Positions 36,864 through 45,507 of a stretch of DNA of 64,000 bases are shown here, in pieces. The notes beneath the pieces are model-generated. The model worked only from the letters and a program-made list of their open reading frames with translations. It was not told the DNA's origin and ran no database searches. Source of the stretch: Pseudomonas silvicola. Lineage in GTDB: Bacteria > Pseudomonadota > Gammaproteobacteria > Pseudomonadales > Pseudomonadaceae. Position numbers and translations under genes: made by a program. Position 1 is the stretch's first letter. Every line of letters starts with the position of its first letter. The DNA lies in NCBI RefSeq assembly GCF_026651855.1, contig NZ_CP093280.1, forward strand, positions 7,462,501-7,526,500, in the 5' to 3' direction.

Positions 36864-37935
36864 AAGGCAGAATATCCTGCTCATGGCCGTCACGCACCTT
36901 GGCGGCCCAGTCCGGGTCCACCAGGAGCGCACGGCCCACGGCCACCAGGTCGAACTCGTCGTTCTCCAGGCGCGTGAGCAGGTTTTCCAGGCTGGCCGGC
37001 TGCGCCACTTTGTCGGTATCGACCATGAACTGCAGGAATTCGCCATCCAGGCCGACGCTGCCCACGGTAATGGTCGGCTTGCCGGTCAGCTCGCGGGTCC
37101 AACCGGCCAGGTTAAGGTGGGAGCCTTCGAACTCCGGCTCCCAGAAGCGCCGGGTGGAGCAGTGGAAAATGTCCACGCCGGCATCGGCCAGCGGTTGCAG
37201 GAACTCCCCGAGCGCTTCGGGGGTTTGCACCAGGCGGGCGCTGTAGTCCTGCTGTTTCCATTGGGAGAAGCGGAAAATGATCGGAAAACCCTCGCCCACT
37301 GCCGCTCGCACCGCCTGGATCAGCTCGATGGCAAAACGCGAGCGCTTGGCCAGGCTGCCACCGTATTCGTCGTCACGCTGGTTGGTGCCTTCCCAGAAAA
37401 ACTGGTCGACCAGGTAGCCGTGGGCGCCATGAATTTCCACGCCGTCCATGCCAATGGCCTTGGCGTCGGCAGCCGCCTGGGCAAACGCCTGGATCACTTC
37501 GGCGATGTCCTCATGGCTCATGCCATGGACCAGTTCCTTGCCGTCCTTGACCTTGGGCATCGGGCCATAGCCGGGGACGTCGCCATCGGGCTCGGTGCCC
37601 AGGCGGCGTACGTTGCCTACGTGCCACAACTGCGGGACGATCCTGCCGCCCTCGGCATGCACGGCGTCCACTACCTTCTTCCAGCCGGCCAGGGCATCGA
37701 CGCCGTAGAAACGCGGTACATGGGGGTAACCATTGGCGGCCTTGTGGCCCACGGTGGTGCCCTCAGTGATGATCAGGCCGACACCCGCGGCCGCACGGCG
37801 GCGGTAGTACTCGATGACCTTGGCGGCAGGAATGCCGCCGGGAGAAAAAGAGCGGGTCATGGGCGCCATGACCACGCGGCTCGGCAGCCGCAGGGCACCC
37901 AACTGAAATGGCTTGAACAGAGCGTTGACCGACAT
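36832..37935 (-). CDS. NADH:flavin oxidoreductase, old yellow enzyme family
   Basis: A 367-residue FMN enzyme reducing activated C=C bonds. It has the OYE start LFKPFQLGALRLPSRVVMAPMTRS, the site EIHGAHGYLVDQFFWEGTNQRDDEYGG and VGRALLVDPDWAAKV for FMN phosphate. The substrate is unknown. Single gene; its 3' end overlaps that of the GT4 gene by 32 bases. Confidence 0.9.
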   Translation of the reverse strand: MSVNALFKPFQLGALRLPSRVVMAPMTRSFSPGGIPAAKVIEYYRRRAAAGVGLIITEGTTVGHKAANGYPHVPRFYGVDALAGWKKVVDAVHAEGGRIVPQLWHVGNVRRLGTEPDGDVPGYGPMPKVKDGKELVHGMSHEDIAEVIQAFAQAAADAKAIGMDGVEIHGAHGYLVDQFFWEGTNQRDDEYGGSLAKRSRFAIELIQAVRAAVGEGFPIIFRFSQWKQQDYSARLVQTPEALGEFLQPLADAGVDIFHCSTRRFWEPEFEGSHLNLAGWTRELTGKPTITVGSVGLDGEFLQFMVDTDKVAQPASLENLLTRLENDEFDLVAVGRALLVDPDWAAKVRDGHEQDILPFSREALTTLV

Positions 37936-38049
37936 GTGCAGATCCTCTGAAGGGTTGGCTCAAAGATCCGCAGCATAAAACGCTGGCAGGGCGCGGCCCA
38001 GCACTATTGATTTGCGTGATGCCGGGCGCAGGGCCCGGCGAAGCCCGGA

Positions 38050-38532
38050 TCAGGCCAGGGCTTTTTCGATGGCGTGCACCACGGTGGGGTCGTCAGGGGC
38101 GGTACGCGGCGAGAAACGTGCCAGTACGCGGCCGTCCTTGCCCACCAGGAACTTTTCGAAGTTCCAGGTGATATCCCCGGGGAACTCGGCGCCCTCGCCC
38201 GCCAGCAATTGGTACAGGCGGTGACGGCCGTGACCGTTGACCTCGAGCTTGCTGCTCAAGGGGAAGGTCACCCCGTAGTTCAGGCTGCAGAACTGCTGGA
38301 TGTCCTGTTCGCTGCCAGGCTCCTGCCCGGCGAACTGGTTGCAAGGCAGGCCCAGCACGCTGAAGCCCTTGTCCTTGTAGGTGTCGTACAGGTTCTGCAG
38401 CGCGGCATATTGCGGCGTCAGGCCGCACTTGGACGCCACGTTGACCACCAGCACCACCTTGCCCTTGAAGGGCGCCAGGGGCAATTCCTGGCCATCGAGC
38501 GCCTGCAGTTTAAGGTCGTGGAAAATACTCAT
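38050..38532 (-). CDS. Glutathione peroxidase-like thiol peroxidase
   Basis: A 160-residue Gpx-family peroxidase. The catalytic tetrad is Cys36 (NVASKCGLTPQY), Gln70 (NQFAGQEPG), Trp123 and Asn124 (TWNFEKFLVG). Cys replaces selenocysteine, and bacterial members usually take electrons from thioredoxin. The start MSIFHDLKLQ is the family start. It lies just beyond the slyD terminator and could receive read-through. Confidence 0.92.
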   Translation of the reverse strand: MSIFHDLKLQALDGQELPLAPFKGKVVLVVNVASKCGLTPQYAALQNLYDTYKDKGFSVLGLPCNQFAGQEPGSEQDIQQFCSLNYGVTFPLSSKLEVNGHGRHRLYQLLAGEGAEFPGDITWNFEKFLVGKDGRVLARFSPRTAPDDPTVVHAIEKALA

Positions 38533-38596
38533 GACGGACTCCCCTATCCATATCCCTGTGGCGCGAAAGCGCTCTGCGAGTGGAACACTAGCAGAC

Positions 38597-38662
38597 AAAA
38601 AAGGCGCCCGTCCAAGCCAGATGATCCCCGTGTGGAGATTTCATCCTGCTTGAACGGGCGCC
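38597..38662 (-). terminator. Terminator of slyD
   Basis: A 15-bp stem with one mismatch (38603-38617 with 38648-38662) is followed, read leftwards, by a run of six T. It sits directly after the slyD stop codon. Confidence 0.85.
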
Positions 38663-38691
38663 CCTTGGCTAACCGGGCTCAAGAGCTCCGA

Positions 38692-39177
38692 TCAGTGGTG
38701 GTGACCACCTTCGCCGTGCACGTGGCCGTGGGCGATTTCTTCCTGGCTGGCATCACGGATGGCGACGATCTTGACCTGGAAGTTCAGGCGCTGGCCGGCC
38801 AGCGGGTGGTTGCCGTCGACAGTGACGTCGTCGCCGTCCAGGTCTCGGATGGTGACGATTTGCATCTGGCCGTCCGGTGCGGAAGCGTGGAACTGCATGC
38901 CCACTTCCAGCTCGTCGACGCCTTCGAACATGCTGCGGCTGAGGGTGCTGACCAGCTCAGCCGAGTACTCGCCATAGGCTTCTTCAGGTTCGATGGCAAC
39001 GGTCAGTTCTTCACCGACGTCCTTGCCTTCCAGGGCTTTTTCCAGGCCAGGAATGATGTTACCTGCGCCTTGCAGGTACACCAGCGGCGCGCCGCCGGCG
39101 GAGCTGTCGATGACCTCACCAGCGTCGTTGGTCAGGGTATAGTCGATGGAGACAGCCTTGTTGGCAGCGATCGGCAT
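38692..39177 (-). CDS. slyD: SlyD, FKBP-type peptidyl-prolyl isomerase
   Basis: A 161-residue FKBP with the insert-in-flap domain of SlyD: N-terminal ANKAVSIDYTLTNDAGEVIDSS, GAGNIIPGLEKALEGKDVGEE, then the chaperone insert and a His-rich tail HGHVHGEGGHHH that binds nickel in this family. It acts as a folding helper and metal store. The His tail is shorter than in E. coli. Start MPIAANKAVS. Confidence 0.93.
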   Translation of the reverse strand: MPIAANKAVSIDYTLTNDAGEVIDSSAGGAPLVYLQGAGNIIPGLEKALEGKDVGEELTVAIEPEEAYGEYSAELVSTLSRSMFEGVDELEVGMQFHASAPDGQMQIVTIRDLDGDDVTVDGNHPLAGQRLNFQVKIVAIRDASQEEIAHGHVHGEGGHHH

Positions 39178-39268
39178 GGGGCGACACCTTTTTGCATAAG
39201 TATGTAGAACGAACAAGTGTAACCAACGCGCCGCCCGAAAGCGAACGCAACCCGGACAAACGGACCCG

Positions 39269-39484
39269 ATGGCAAACACCTTCATCCAGGATTTCATCCG
39301 CGACGAGCACGGCCACTGGGTGGCGGTGCTGGCGTGCGGGCATACCCAGCACCTGCGCCATCAGCCGCCCTGGCAGTCACGCCCCTGGGTGCTGGACCCG
39401 GCCAGGCGTGCTGCCATGGTGGGCAAAACCTTTCACTGTGGCTGGTGCGCACAAGGGGCGGTTAACGATACCCTTGGCGCTTGA
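39269..39484 (+). CDS. DUF3565 protein
   Basis: A 71-residue protein of the DUF3565 family, with IQDFIRDEHGHWVAVLACGHTQHLRH and FHCGWCAQG. The Cys/His pairs (CGH and CxxC) suggest a small zinc-binding fold. Function is unknown. It lies 59 bases before pta and may share its promoter. Confidence 0.8.
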   Translation: MANTFIQDFIRDEHGHWVAVLACGHTQHLRHQPPWQSRPWVLDPARRAAMVGKTFHCGWCAQGAVNDTLGA

Positions 39485-39543
39485 TTTCGTCATCGGCCAG
39501 CCATAGGCCGAGGCCCTTGCAGTGCTCACTTCGGGAAGCTCGC

Positions 39544-41655
39544 ATGCAGACATTTTTTATCGCGCCCACTGATTTCGGCGTCGGCCTTACCTCCATCAGC
39601 CTGGGCCTGGTGCGCACCCTGGAGCGTGCCGGCCTGACCGTGGGTTTCTTCAAGCCCATTGCCCAGCCGCACCCCGGCGACACTGGCCCGGAACGCTCCA
39701 CCGAACTGATGGCCCGTACCCACGGCCTCACCCCCCCCAAGCCCCTGGGGTTGGCCCATGTAGAGCGCATGCTCGGCGATGGCCAGCTCGACGAGCTGCT
39801 CGAAGAGATCATCACGCTGTACCAGCAGGCAGCCGTGGGCAAGGACGTGCTGATCGTCGAAGGCATGGTGCCCACCCGCCACGCCAGCTACGCCGCGCGG
39901 GTCAACCAGCACCTGGCCAAGAGCATGGACGCCGATGTGATCCTGGTGTCGGCGGCCAGCGAGACCGAAGTACTGGCCGAGCTGTCCGGCCGCGTGGAGT
40001 TGCAGGCACAGTTGTTCGGCGGCCCGCGCGACCCCAAGGTGCTGGGCGTGATCCTCAACAAGGTGCGCACCGACGAGAGCCTGGAAACCTTCGCCGCGCG
40101 CTTGAAGGAACACTCCCCGCTGCTGCGTGGCGGCGACTTCCGCCTGCTGGGCTGCATTCCCTACCAGGCCGACCTCAACGCGCCGCGCACCCGTGACGTG
40201 GCCGAGTTGCTGGGCGCGCAGGTCATCAACGCCGGGGACTACGAAACCCGGCGCATGTCGAAGATCATCATCTGCGCGCGCACCGTGCTCAACACCCTGC
40301 AACTGCTCAAGCCGGGCGTGCTGGTGGTGACCCCGGGCGACCGCGACGACATCATTCTGGCGGTGAGCCTGGCGGCCCTGAACGGCGTGCCCCTGGCCGG
40401 CCTGCTGCTGACCAGCGACACAGTGCCCGACCCACGCCTGATGGAGCTGTGCCGTGGCGCCCTGCAGGCCGGGCTGCCAGTGCTGTCGGTGAGCACCGGT
40501 TCCTATGACACCGCCACGCGCTTGAACCAGCTGAACAATGAAATTCCCATTGATGACCGCGAGCGCGCGGAAATCATCACTGACTTCGTCGCCAGCCACC
40601 TGGACGCGCACTGGCTGCACCAGCGCTGTGGCTCACCGCGCGAATTACGCCTGTCGCCAGCGGTGTTCCGCTACCAGCTGATCCAGCGCGCCCAGCAAGC
40701 CAACAAGCGTATCGTGCTGCCCGAAGGTGCCGAGCCCATGACCGTGCAGGCCGCAGCCATCTGCCAGGCGCGGGGTATCGCCCGCTGCGTGTTGCTGGCC
40801 AAGCCCGAGGACGTCCATGCGGTAGCCAGCGCCCAGGGCATCGTGTTGCCCGACGGCCTGGAAATCCTGGACCCGGAGGTCATCCGCGAGCGCTACGTGG
40901 AACCCATGGTGGCCTTGCGCAAGAGCAAGAGCCTGAACGCCCCCATGGCCGAGCAGCAACTGGAAGACCCGGTAGTGATCGGTACCGTGATGCTGGCCCT
41001 GGACGAGGTCGACGGCCTGGTCTCGGGGCTGGTGCACTCCACCGCCAATACCATTCGCCCGGCCCTGCAACTGATCAAGACCGCGCCAGGCTGCAGCCTG
41101 GTGTCGTCGGTGTTCTTCATGCTGTTTCCCGACCAGGTGCTGGTATACGGCGACTGCGTGATGAACCCGCACCCCAGCGCCGAGGAACTGGCGGAAATCG
41201 CCCGCCAGAGCGCTGACTCCGCCGAGGCGTTCGGCATACCGGCGCGGGTGGCGATGATCAGCTATTCCAGCGGTAATTCGGCCAGCGGCGAAGACGTGGA
41301 GAAGGTGCGCGAGGCAACCCAACTGGCCCGCGAAAGCCAACGGGGCCTGCTGATCGACGGGCCGCTGCAGTATGATGCCGCCGCCAACGAAACCATCGCC
41401 CGGCAACTGGCGCCCGACAGTGAAGTGGCCGGCCGTGCCACGGTGTTCGTGTTCCCCGACCTCAACACCGGCAACACTACCCACAAGGCCGTGCAGCGCA
41501 GCGCCGACTGCGTCAGCCTGGGCCCGATGCTGCAGGGTCTGCGCAAACCGGTCAATGACCTGCCCCGTGGCGCCCAGGTCGACGATATCGTCTACACCAT
41601 CGCCCTCACCGCCATTCAGGCTCACCGAAGCGTGGCCAACCAGGAAACCCCATGA
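39544..41655 (+). CDS. pta: Phosphate acetyltransferase
   Basis: A 703-residue long-form Pta interconverting acetyl-CoA and acetyl phosphate. It has an N-terminal BioD-like P-loop domain (with an altered loop, APTDFGVGLTSISLG), the DRTGG domain in the middle and the catalytic PTA_PTB domain from about residue 380 (LPEGAEPMTVQAAA; GLVSGLVHSTANTIRPALQLI; YSSGNSASGEDV). The start MQTFFIAPTDFG matches the family. No ackA lies beside it; an acyltransferase gene overlaps its stop by four bases. Confidence 0.95.
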   Translation: MQTFFIAPTDFGVGLTSISLGLVRTLERAGLTVGFFKPIAQPHPGDTGPERSTELMARTHGLTPPKPLGLAHVERMLGDGQLDELLEEIITLYQQAAVGKDVLIVEGMVPTRHASYAARVNQHLAKSMDADVILVSAASETEVLAELSGRVELQAQLFGGPRDPKVLGVILNKVRTDESLETFAARLKEHSPLLRGGDFRLLGCIPYQADLNAPRTRDVAELLGAQVINAGDYETRRMSKIIICARTVLNTLQLLKPGVLVVTPGDRDDIILAVSLAALNGVPLAGLLLTSDTVPDPRLMELCRGALQAGLPVLSVSTGSYDTATRLNQLNNEIPIDDRERAEIITDFVASHLDAHWLHQRCGSPRELRLSPAVFRYQLIQRAQQANKRIVLPEGAEPMTVQAAAICQARGIARCVLLAKPEDVHAVASAQGIVLPDGLEILDPEVIRERYVEPMVALRKSKSLNAPMAEQQLEDPVVIGTVMLALDEVDGLVSGLVHSTANTIRPALQLIKTAPGCSLVSSVFFMLFPDQVLVYGDCVMNPHPSAEELAEIARQSADSAEAFGIPARVAMISYSSGNSASGEDVEKVREATQLARESQRGLLIDGPLQYDAAANETIARQLAPDSEVAGRATVFVFPDLNTGNTTHKAVQRSADCVSLGPMLQGLRKPVNDLPRGAQVDDIVYTIALTAIQAHRSVANQETP

Positions 41656-42539
41656 AGGACTTTTTACCGCCACTGCGAGGCGTGACCGCTTCGCTGCTGT
41701 TGGCGTGCAATACCGTGCTGTGTTGCACCCCGCTGTTCATCGTCAGCCTGTTCAAGCTGTGCCTGCCCTTCCCCGCCGCGCAGAAGGTCTGTGACGAGCT
41801 GCTGCGGCATATTCACGAACTCTGGATCACCCTGAACAAAGGCTGGATGAAGCTGCTCACGGGTACCCGTTGGCAGGTATCGGGGCTCGGGGGCCTGGAT
41901 TACCAGCACTCGTACCTGGTGACCAGCAACCATCAGAGCTGGGTCGATATCCTGGCCTTGCAGTACGTGCTCAACCGCCGCATCCGCCCGCTGAAATTCT
42001 TTCTCAAGCAGGAGCTGATCTGGGTACCGGTGATCGGCCTGGCGTGGTGGGCCCTGGGGTTCCCCTTCATGAAGCGCTACTCCAAGGCCTACCTGGCCAA
42101 GCACCCGGAAAAACAGGGCAAGGACCTGGAAACCACCCGCCGCACCTGCGCGAAATTCGCTGGCAAACCCACGGCCATCTTCAACTTCGCCGAAGGCACG
42201 CGCTTCACCCCGGCCAAGCACGCGCAGCAGCAGTCGCCTTTCCGCCACCTGCTCAAGCCCAAGGCCGGCGGCATTGCCTTTGTGCTGGATGCCATGGGCG
42301 AGCAACTGGAGTCGATCGTCAACGTGACGCTCAACTATCCCGACGGCCGCCCAGGGTTCTGGGACCTGCTGTGCGGGCGCGTGCGCGAGGTGGTGGTGCA
42401 GTTCGAAGAGGTTGCCATACCGGCGGCGTTCATTGGCCGCAGCTATGACCAGGACGTGCAGTATCGGGCGCAGTTTCAGCAGTGGGTCAACGAGCTGTGG
42501 GTGGCCAAGGATAGCCTGCTCGACCACATGAAAGGCTGA
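41652..42539 (+). CDS. PlsC-type acyltransferase
   Basis: A 295-residue membrane-bound 1-acylglycerol-phosphate-type acyltransferase of the YihG/OlsA-like group. One membrane helix at about residues 10-38, then the catalytic HX4D motif NHQSWVD near residue 97 and the substrate motif FNFAEGTRFTPAKH near 180. ATGA overlap with the pta stop couples the two genes. Whether it acylates lysophosphatidate or another lipid is open. Confidence 0.88.
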   Translation: MKDFLPPLRGVTASLLLACNTVLCCTPLFIVSLFKLCLPFPAAQKVCDELLRHIHELWITLNKGWMKLLTGTRWQVSGLGGLDYQHSYLVTSNHQSWVDILALQYVLNRRIRPLKFFLKQELIWVPVIGLAWWALGFPFMKRYSKAYLAKHPEKQGKDLETTRRTCAKFAGKPTAIFNFAEGTRFTPAKHAQQQSPFRHLLKPKAGGIAFVLDAMGEQLESIVNVTLNYPDGRPGFWDLLCGRVREVVVQFEEVAIPAAFIGRSYDQDVQYRAQFQQWVNELWVAKDSLLDHMKG

Positions 42540-42575
42540 CCTGCAGCGGCCGGGGCCGCTGCAGAGCCGGGGTGC

Positions 42576-43262
42576 TTACTGCTGTTGCTGGTAGGTGGCA
42601 CCCGGCAACGGCTTGAGGTTTACCTCCACGCGGCGGTTCTGGGCCCGGCCATTGGCGTCGGCGTTCGAGGCGATCGGCTGGTCAGGACCGGCACCGCGTA
42701 CCGATACATGGGACGGGTCCACGCCCTGGGAGGTCAGGTAGGTGGCCACGCTCTGCGCACGGGCCTGGGACAGGTCCATGTTGTGCTGGCGGCTGCCGGT
42801 GCTGTCGGTGTAGCCGACGATCTCGATCAGGTTCTGGTTGTACTGCTTGAACGAGCCGGCCAGGTTGTTCAGCGGGCTGTAGAAGCTGGGTGCGATGGCT
42901 GACGAGTCGGTAGCGAAGGTGATGTTGCCCGGCATGATCAGCTTGATCTGGTCACCCTCGCGCTGCACCTGCACACCGGTGTTGGCCATCGACGCACGCA
43001 GGGCCTTTTCCTGCTTGTCGGCGTAGTAGCCATAACCGGCACCGCCGGCACCGCCCAGCGCCGCGCCGATCAGCGCGCCCTTGCCACGGTTGTTGTGGTC
43101 GATGGCGGCACCGGCCACGGCACCTGCCAGGGCGCCCAAGCCACCGTAGGTGGCGGTCTTGTTCACACCAGAGCCCTGGCCCTGGTTGTCATAGGGGTTT
43201 TGTGACGCACAGCCGGCCAGCAGGGCAACGGCAGTGGCGGCGATAATGAGACGACGCGACAT
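42576..43262 (-). CDS. OmpA-family lipoprotein (YiaD-like)
   Basis: A 228-residue outer-membrane lipoprotein. The lipobox ALLAGC puts the lipidated Cys at residue 18. A glycine-zipper region (GGLGALAGAVAGAAIDHNNRG) follows, then the peptidoglycan-binding OmpA domain (about 105-222: EIVGYTDSTGSRQHNMDLSQARAQSV, NRRVEV). It tethers the outer membrane to the wall. Single gene. Confidence 0.92.
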   Translation of the reverse strand: MSRRLIIAATAVALLAGCASQNPYDNQGQGSGVNKTATYGGLGALAGAVAGAAIDHNNRGKGALIGAALGGAGGAGYGYYADKQEKALRASMANTGVQVQREGDQIKLIMPGNITFATDSSAIAPSFYSPLNNLAGSFKQYNQNLIEIVGYTDSTGSRQHNMDLSQARAQSVATYLTSQGVDPSHVSVRGAGPDQPIASNADANGRAQNRRVEVNLKPLPGATYQQQQ

Positions 43263-43365
43263 TCAGGAAACTCCTGTACTTACAGTTGTGAAGCAGCGGC
43301 TGTTGGCGAACGGACTGCTGCGACGATTAGACCTCGTCGCGGCCAGAAATTCAGTGAAGATACAT

Positions 43366-44007
43366 TCAGTTACGAACGAATGGATTTTCACGCATCTCAT
43401 CACCCAGGCGAGTGTCCGGACCATGGCCGGTCACCACCGTGGCGTCTTCATCCAGGCGGTACAACCGTTCCTTGATAGAACGAACGATAGTCCGCTGATC
43501 GCCACCCCACAAATCCGTGCGGCCAATGCCCCGCCGAAACAGCGTGTCGCCTGCCACCAGCAACTTGGCCTCGGCGAACCAGAAACTCATCGACCCTGGG
43601 GTGTGCCCTGGCGTGTGCAGCGCCACGCCACAGCCACAGGCCAGCTCTTCATCGTCGGCCAGCCAGCGGTCCGGCGGCGGCACCGGCGTGTAAGGCACGC
43701 CGAACATCTGGCACTGCATTTCCAGGTTGTCCCACAGGAACTGGTCTTCCTTGTGCAAGTGCAGGGTCGCACCGGTCAGTTCCTTGAGCTTGCCAGAGGC
43801 CAGGAAGTGGTCGAGGTGGGCATGGGTATGGATGATGCTCACCACCTTGAGACCATGGGCCTCCAGGCGCGCCAGAATCTGCTCGGGGTTGCCGCCAGGG
43901 TCGACCACGATGGCCTTCTTGCTGACCGGGTCGCCGATGATGGTGCAGTTGCACTGCAGCGGGCCGACGGGGAAGGTTTCACGGATGAGGGTGGGGGTGG
44001 CCGTCAT
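43366..44007 (-). CDS. Metallo-beta-lactamase-fold hydrolase (glyoxalase II-like)
   Basis: A 213-residue hydrolase with the zinc motif THAHLDH near residue 60, the second His in HTPGHTPGSMSFW, Asp in VAGDTLF and His in VTGHGPDTRLGDE. This YcbL-like group has weak glyoxalase II activity; the substrate is uncertain. The start MTATPTLIRE is supported by AGGAG. Confidence 0.9.
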   Translation of the reverse strand: MTATPTLIRETFPVGPLQCNCTIIGDPVSKKAIVVDPGGNPEQILARLEAHGLKVVSIIHTHAHLDHFLASGKLKELTGATLHLHKEDQFLWDNLEMQCQMFGVPYTPVPPPDRWLADDEELACGCGVALHTPGHTPGSMSFWFAEAKLLVAGDTLFRRGIGRTDLWGGDQRTIVRSIKERLYRLDEDATVVTGHGPDTRLGDEMRENPFVRN

Positions 44008-44191
44008 CGAATCAGCTCCTGAACAATCATGAATGGCACCATTGTCGTGCGAATGGCACGCCAATGCGACCCACGCAAACGCAGGGGCGCCCTCTGCGGG
44101 ACCGGGCGAAGCTCGGGAAAAGAATACCGCGCACACTCAGTGGCTGTGCGATGCCGGCTCTCGAGCTTCGGCCGGTGCGATGGCAAGCGCT

Positions 44192-45394
44192 TCAGCAACG
44201 ATAGCGTTCCCGCACGCCATCGGCAGCTGGCGCGTTGATGTACAGCACCCGGCTGCCAAGCCGTGGCTGATTGCCCTGCAGCCCTTCAGGCGGTGTCCAG
44301 TGGGCCGACACATGGATGTACCCCAGCCGCAAACGGCTGTCCTCCTCGGGACTGACGCGGTAATCGCCTTGCAGGAACCGCTGGCACAGTGGCTCAAGCT
44401 CGGCCGGCAGGGCGCAATCCCCGGTGGCGGGTATCGGCAGCATCGGTACCCCTCGGGCCAGCGCCAATCCGTGCATGACCTGCAGGTAGACCCGCGACAG
44501 CTCGCCGCGAACGTCCCGTTCCAGTTGCAGGGCGGCGTACACCTGCTGCTGTGGAACCGGCGTGCGCTCCACCACCAGGGTCGGGGCCGGGGTCACGATC
44601 TTCAGCCACGCCCCAGGCCAGCCTCTGGCCAACCACAGTTGCCGTTCCTGTTCGGCGTGCCGGTAGATGGAGGTGGTCTCCACCTTGGCGCCCTTGGCCA
44701 CCGTCAGCGCCTGCATCGGCCAGACCAGCACCTGCTCGCGCATCTCGCCCAGGTAGCCGCCGCCAATGTCCGAATGCGCCCCAGGCAACTCGATTTCTGT
44801 GTGGGAGGGGTGAACCTGGGCCAAGGCAAAATTGCGCCGTCGCTCGTCCCGGGCTACCAGGTGCACCACCTGCGGGAAGTGCACGGGGTCCAGGGCCAGA
44901 TTCAGCCTGACCGCGCCCGCCACGGCGGCCACGGTGTCGAACAGACCGATGAAGCCCACCTGCACGCCCGGCAGGCGCAGCAGTTGGTTGGCGCAATGCC
45001 GCGCCGCCGCCGCGCCGCGGCTGAAGCCGAACAGGTCGACCGTTACCGGGGCTTGCGCGCCGTTGGCCAGGGCTTCGCGTACCCGCGCAAGCGCGTAGTC
45101 GACCCGCGCGAGCACCCCGGTGCGCCCGCGGCCCAGGGCACTGCCCACCAGGCTATCGGTTGCACCCGCCTCGGTACCGATGCCTGGGACATAAATGGCC
45201 AGCGTGCCGTTACCCGGCCCCTCCCCATAGAGCTGATACAACTTGTAGACGTTGGTGAGCGCCGATGCATGGCTGCCACTTTTGTCCATCGGCGCGACGT
45301 CGTCGAAGGGGGCGTTGGCGGCATTGTTGCCGGTACCGTCGAAGAACAGTCCGATGCGCAGTGCCTGAGCGGGATGAGAGGTTTGAACAGTCAT
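44192..45394 (-). CDS. DUF2235 (Tle1-type) alpha/beta hydrolase, possible T6SS lipase
   Basis: A 400-residue protein of the DUF2235 family, which contains type VI secretion phospholipases (Tle1). It starts with LRIGLFFDGTGNN, has the nucleophile elbow DLFGFSRGAAAAR (Ser125) and a late GAHSDIGGGYLGE block that should hold the catalytic Asp; the His would lie near the C-terminus. No signal peptide. No vgrG, PAAR or immunity gene is found within several kilobases, so it is either a solitary effector or a housekeeping member. The start at 45394 has AAGGA seven bases upstream. Confidence 0.8.
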   Translation of the reverse strand: MTVQTSHPAQALRIGLFFDGTGNNAANAPFDDVAPMDKSGSHASALTNVYKLYQLYGEGPGNGTLAIYVPGIGTEAGATDSLVGSALGRGRTGVLARVDYALARVREALANGAQAPVTVDLFGFSRGAAAARHCANQLLRLPGVQVGFIGLFDTVAAVAGAVRLNLALDPVHFPQVVHLVARDERRRNFALAQVHPSHTEIELPGAHSDIGGGYLGEMREQVLVWPMQALTVAKGAKVETTSIYRHAEQERQLWLARGWPGAWLKIVTPAPTLVVERTPVPQQQVYAALQLERDVRGELSRVYLQVMHGLALARGVPMLPIPATGDCALPAELEPLCQRFLQGDYRVSPEEDSRLRLGYIHVSAHWTPPEGLQGNQPRLGSRVLYINAPAADGVRERYRC

Positions 45395-45507
45395 GTGCAT
45401 TCCTTTGCCTGGCAAAGAAATGCACTGTAGGGTTGGCCGCCCAGGGCCGTATGTCAGCCTCACGCCCCTGAGCTGTAGGCCTCAGGGGCGCAGGCTGTAG
45501 CCGAGCG

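Noticed and set aside
36568-37950. A 460-codon + strand frame across the OYE-family gene
   Set aside because: Lies antisense to a clear enzyme gene, with His/Gln/Arg-rich composition and no protein features.
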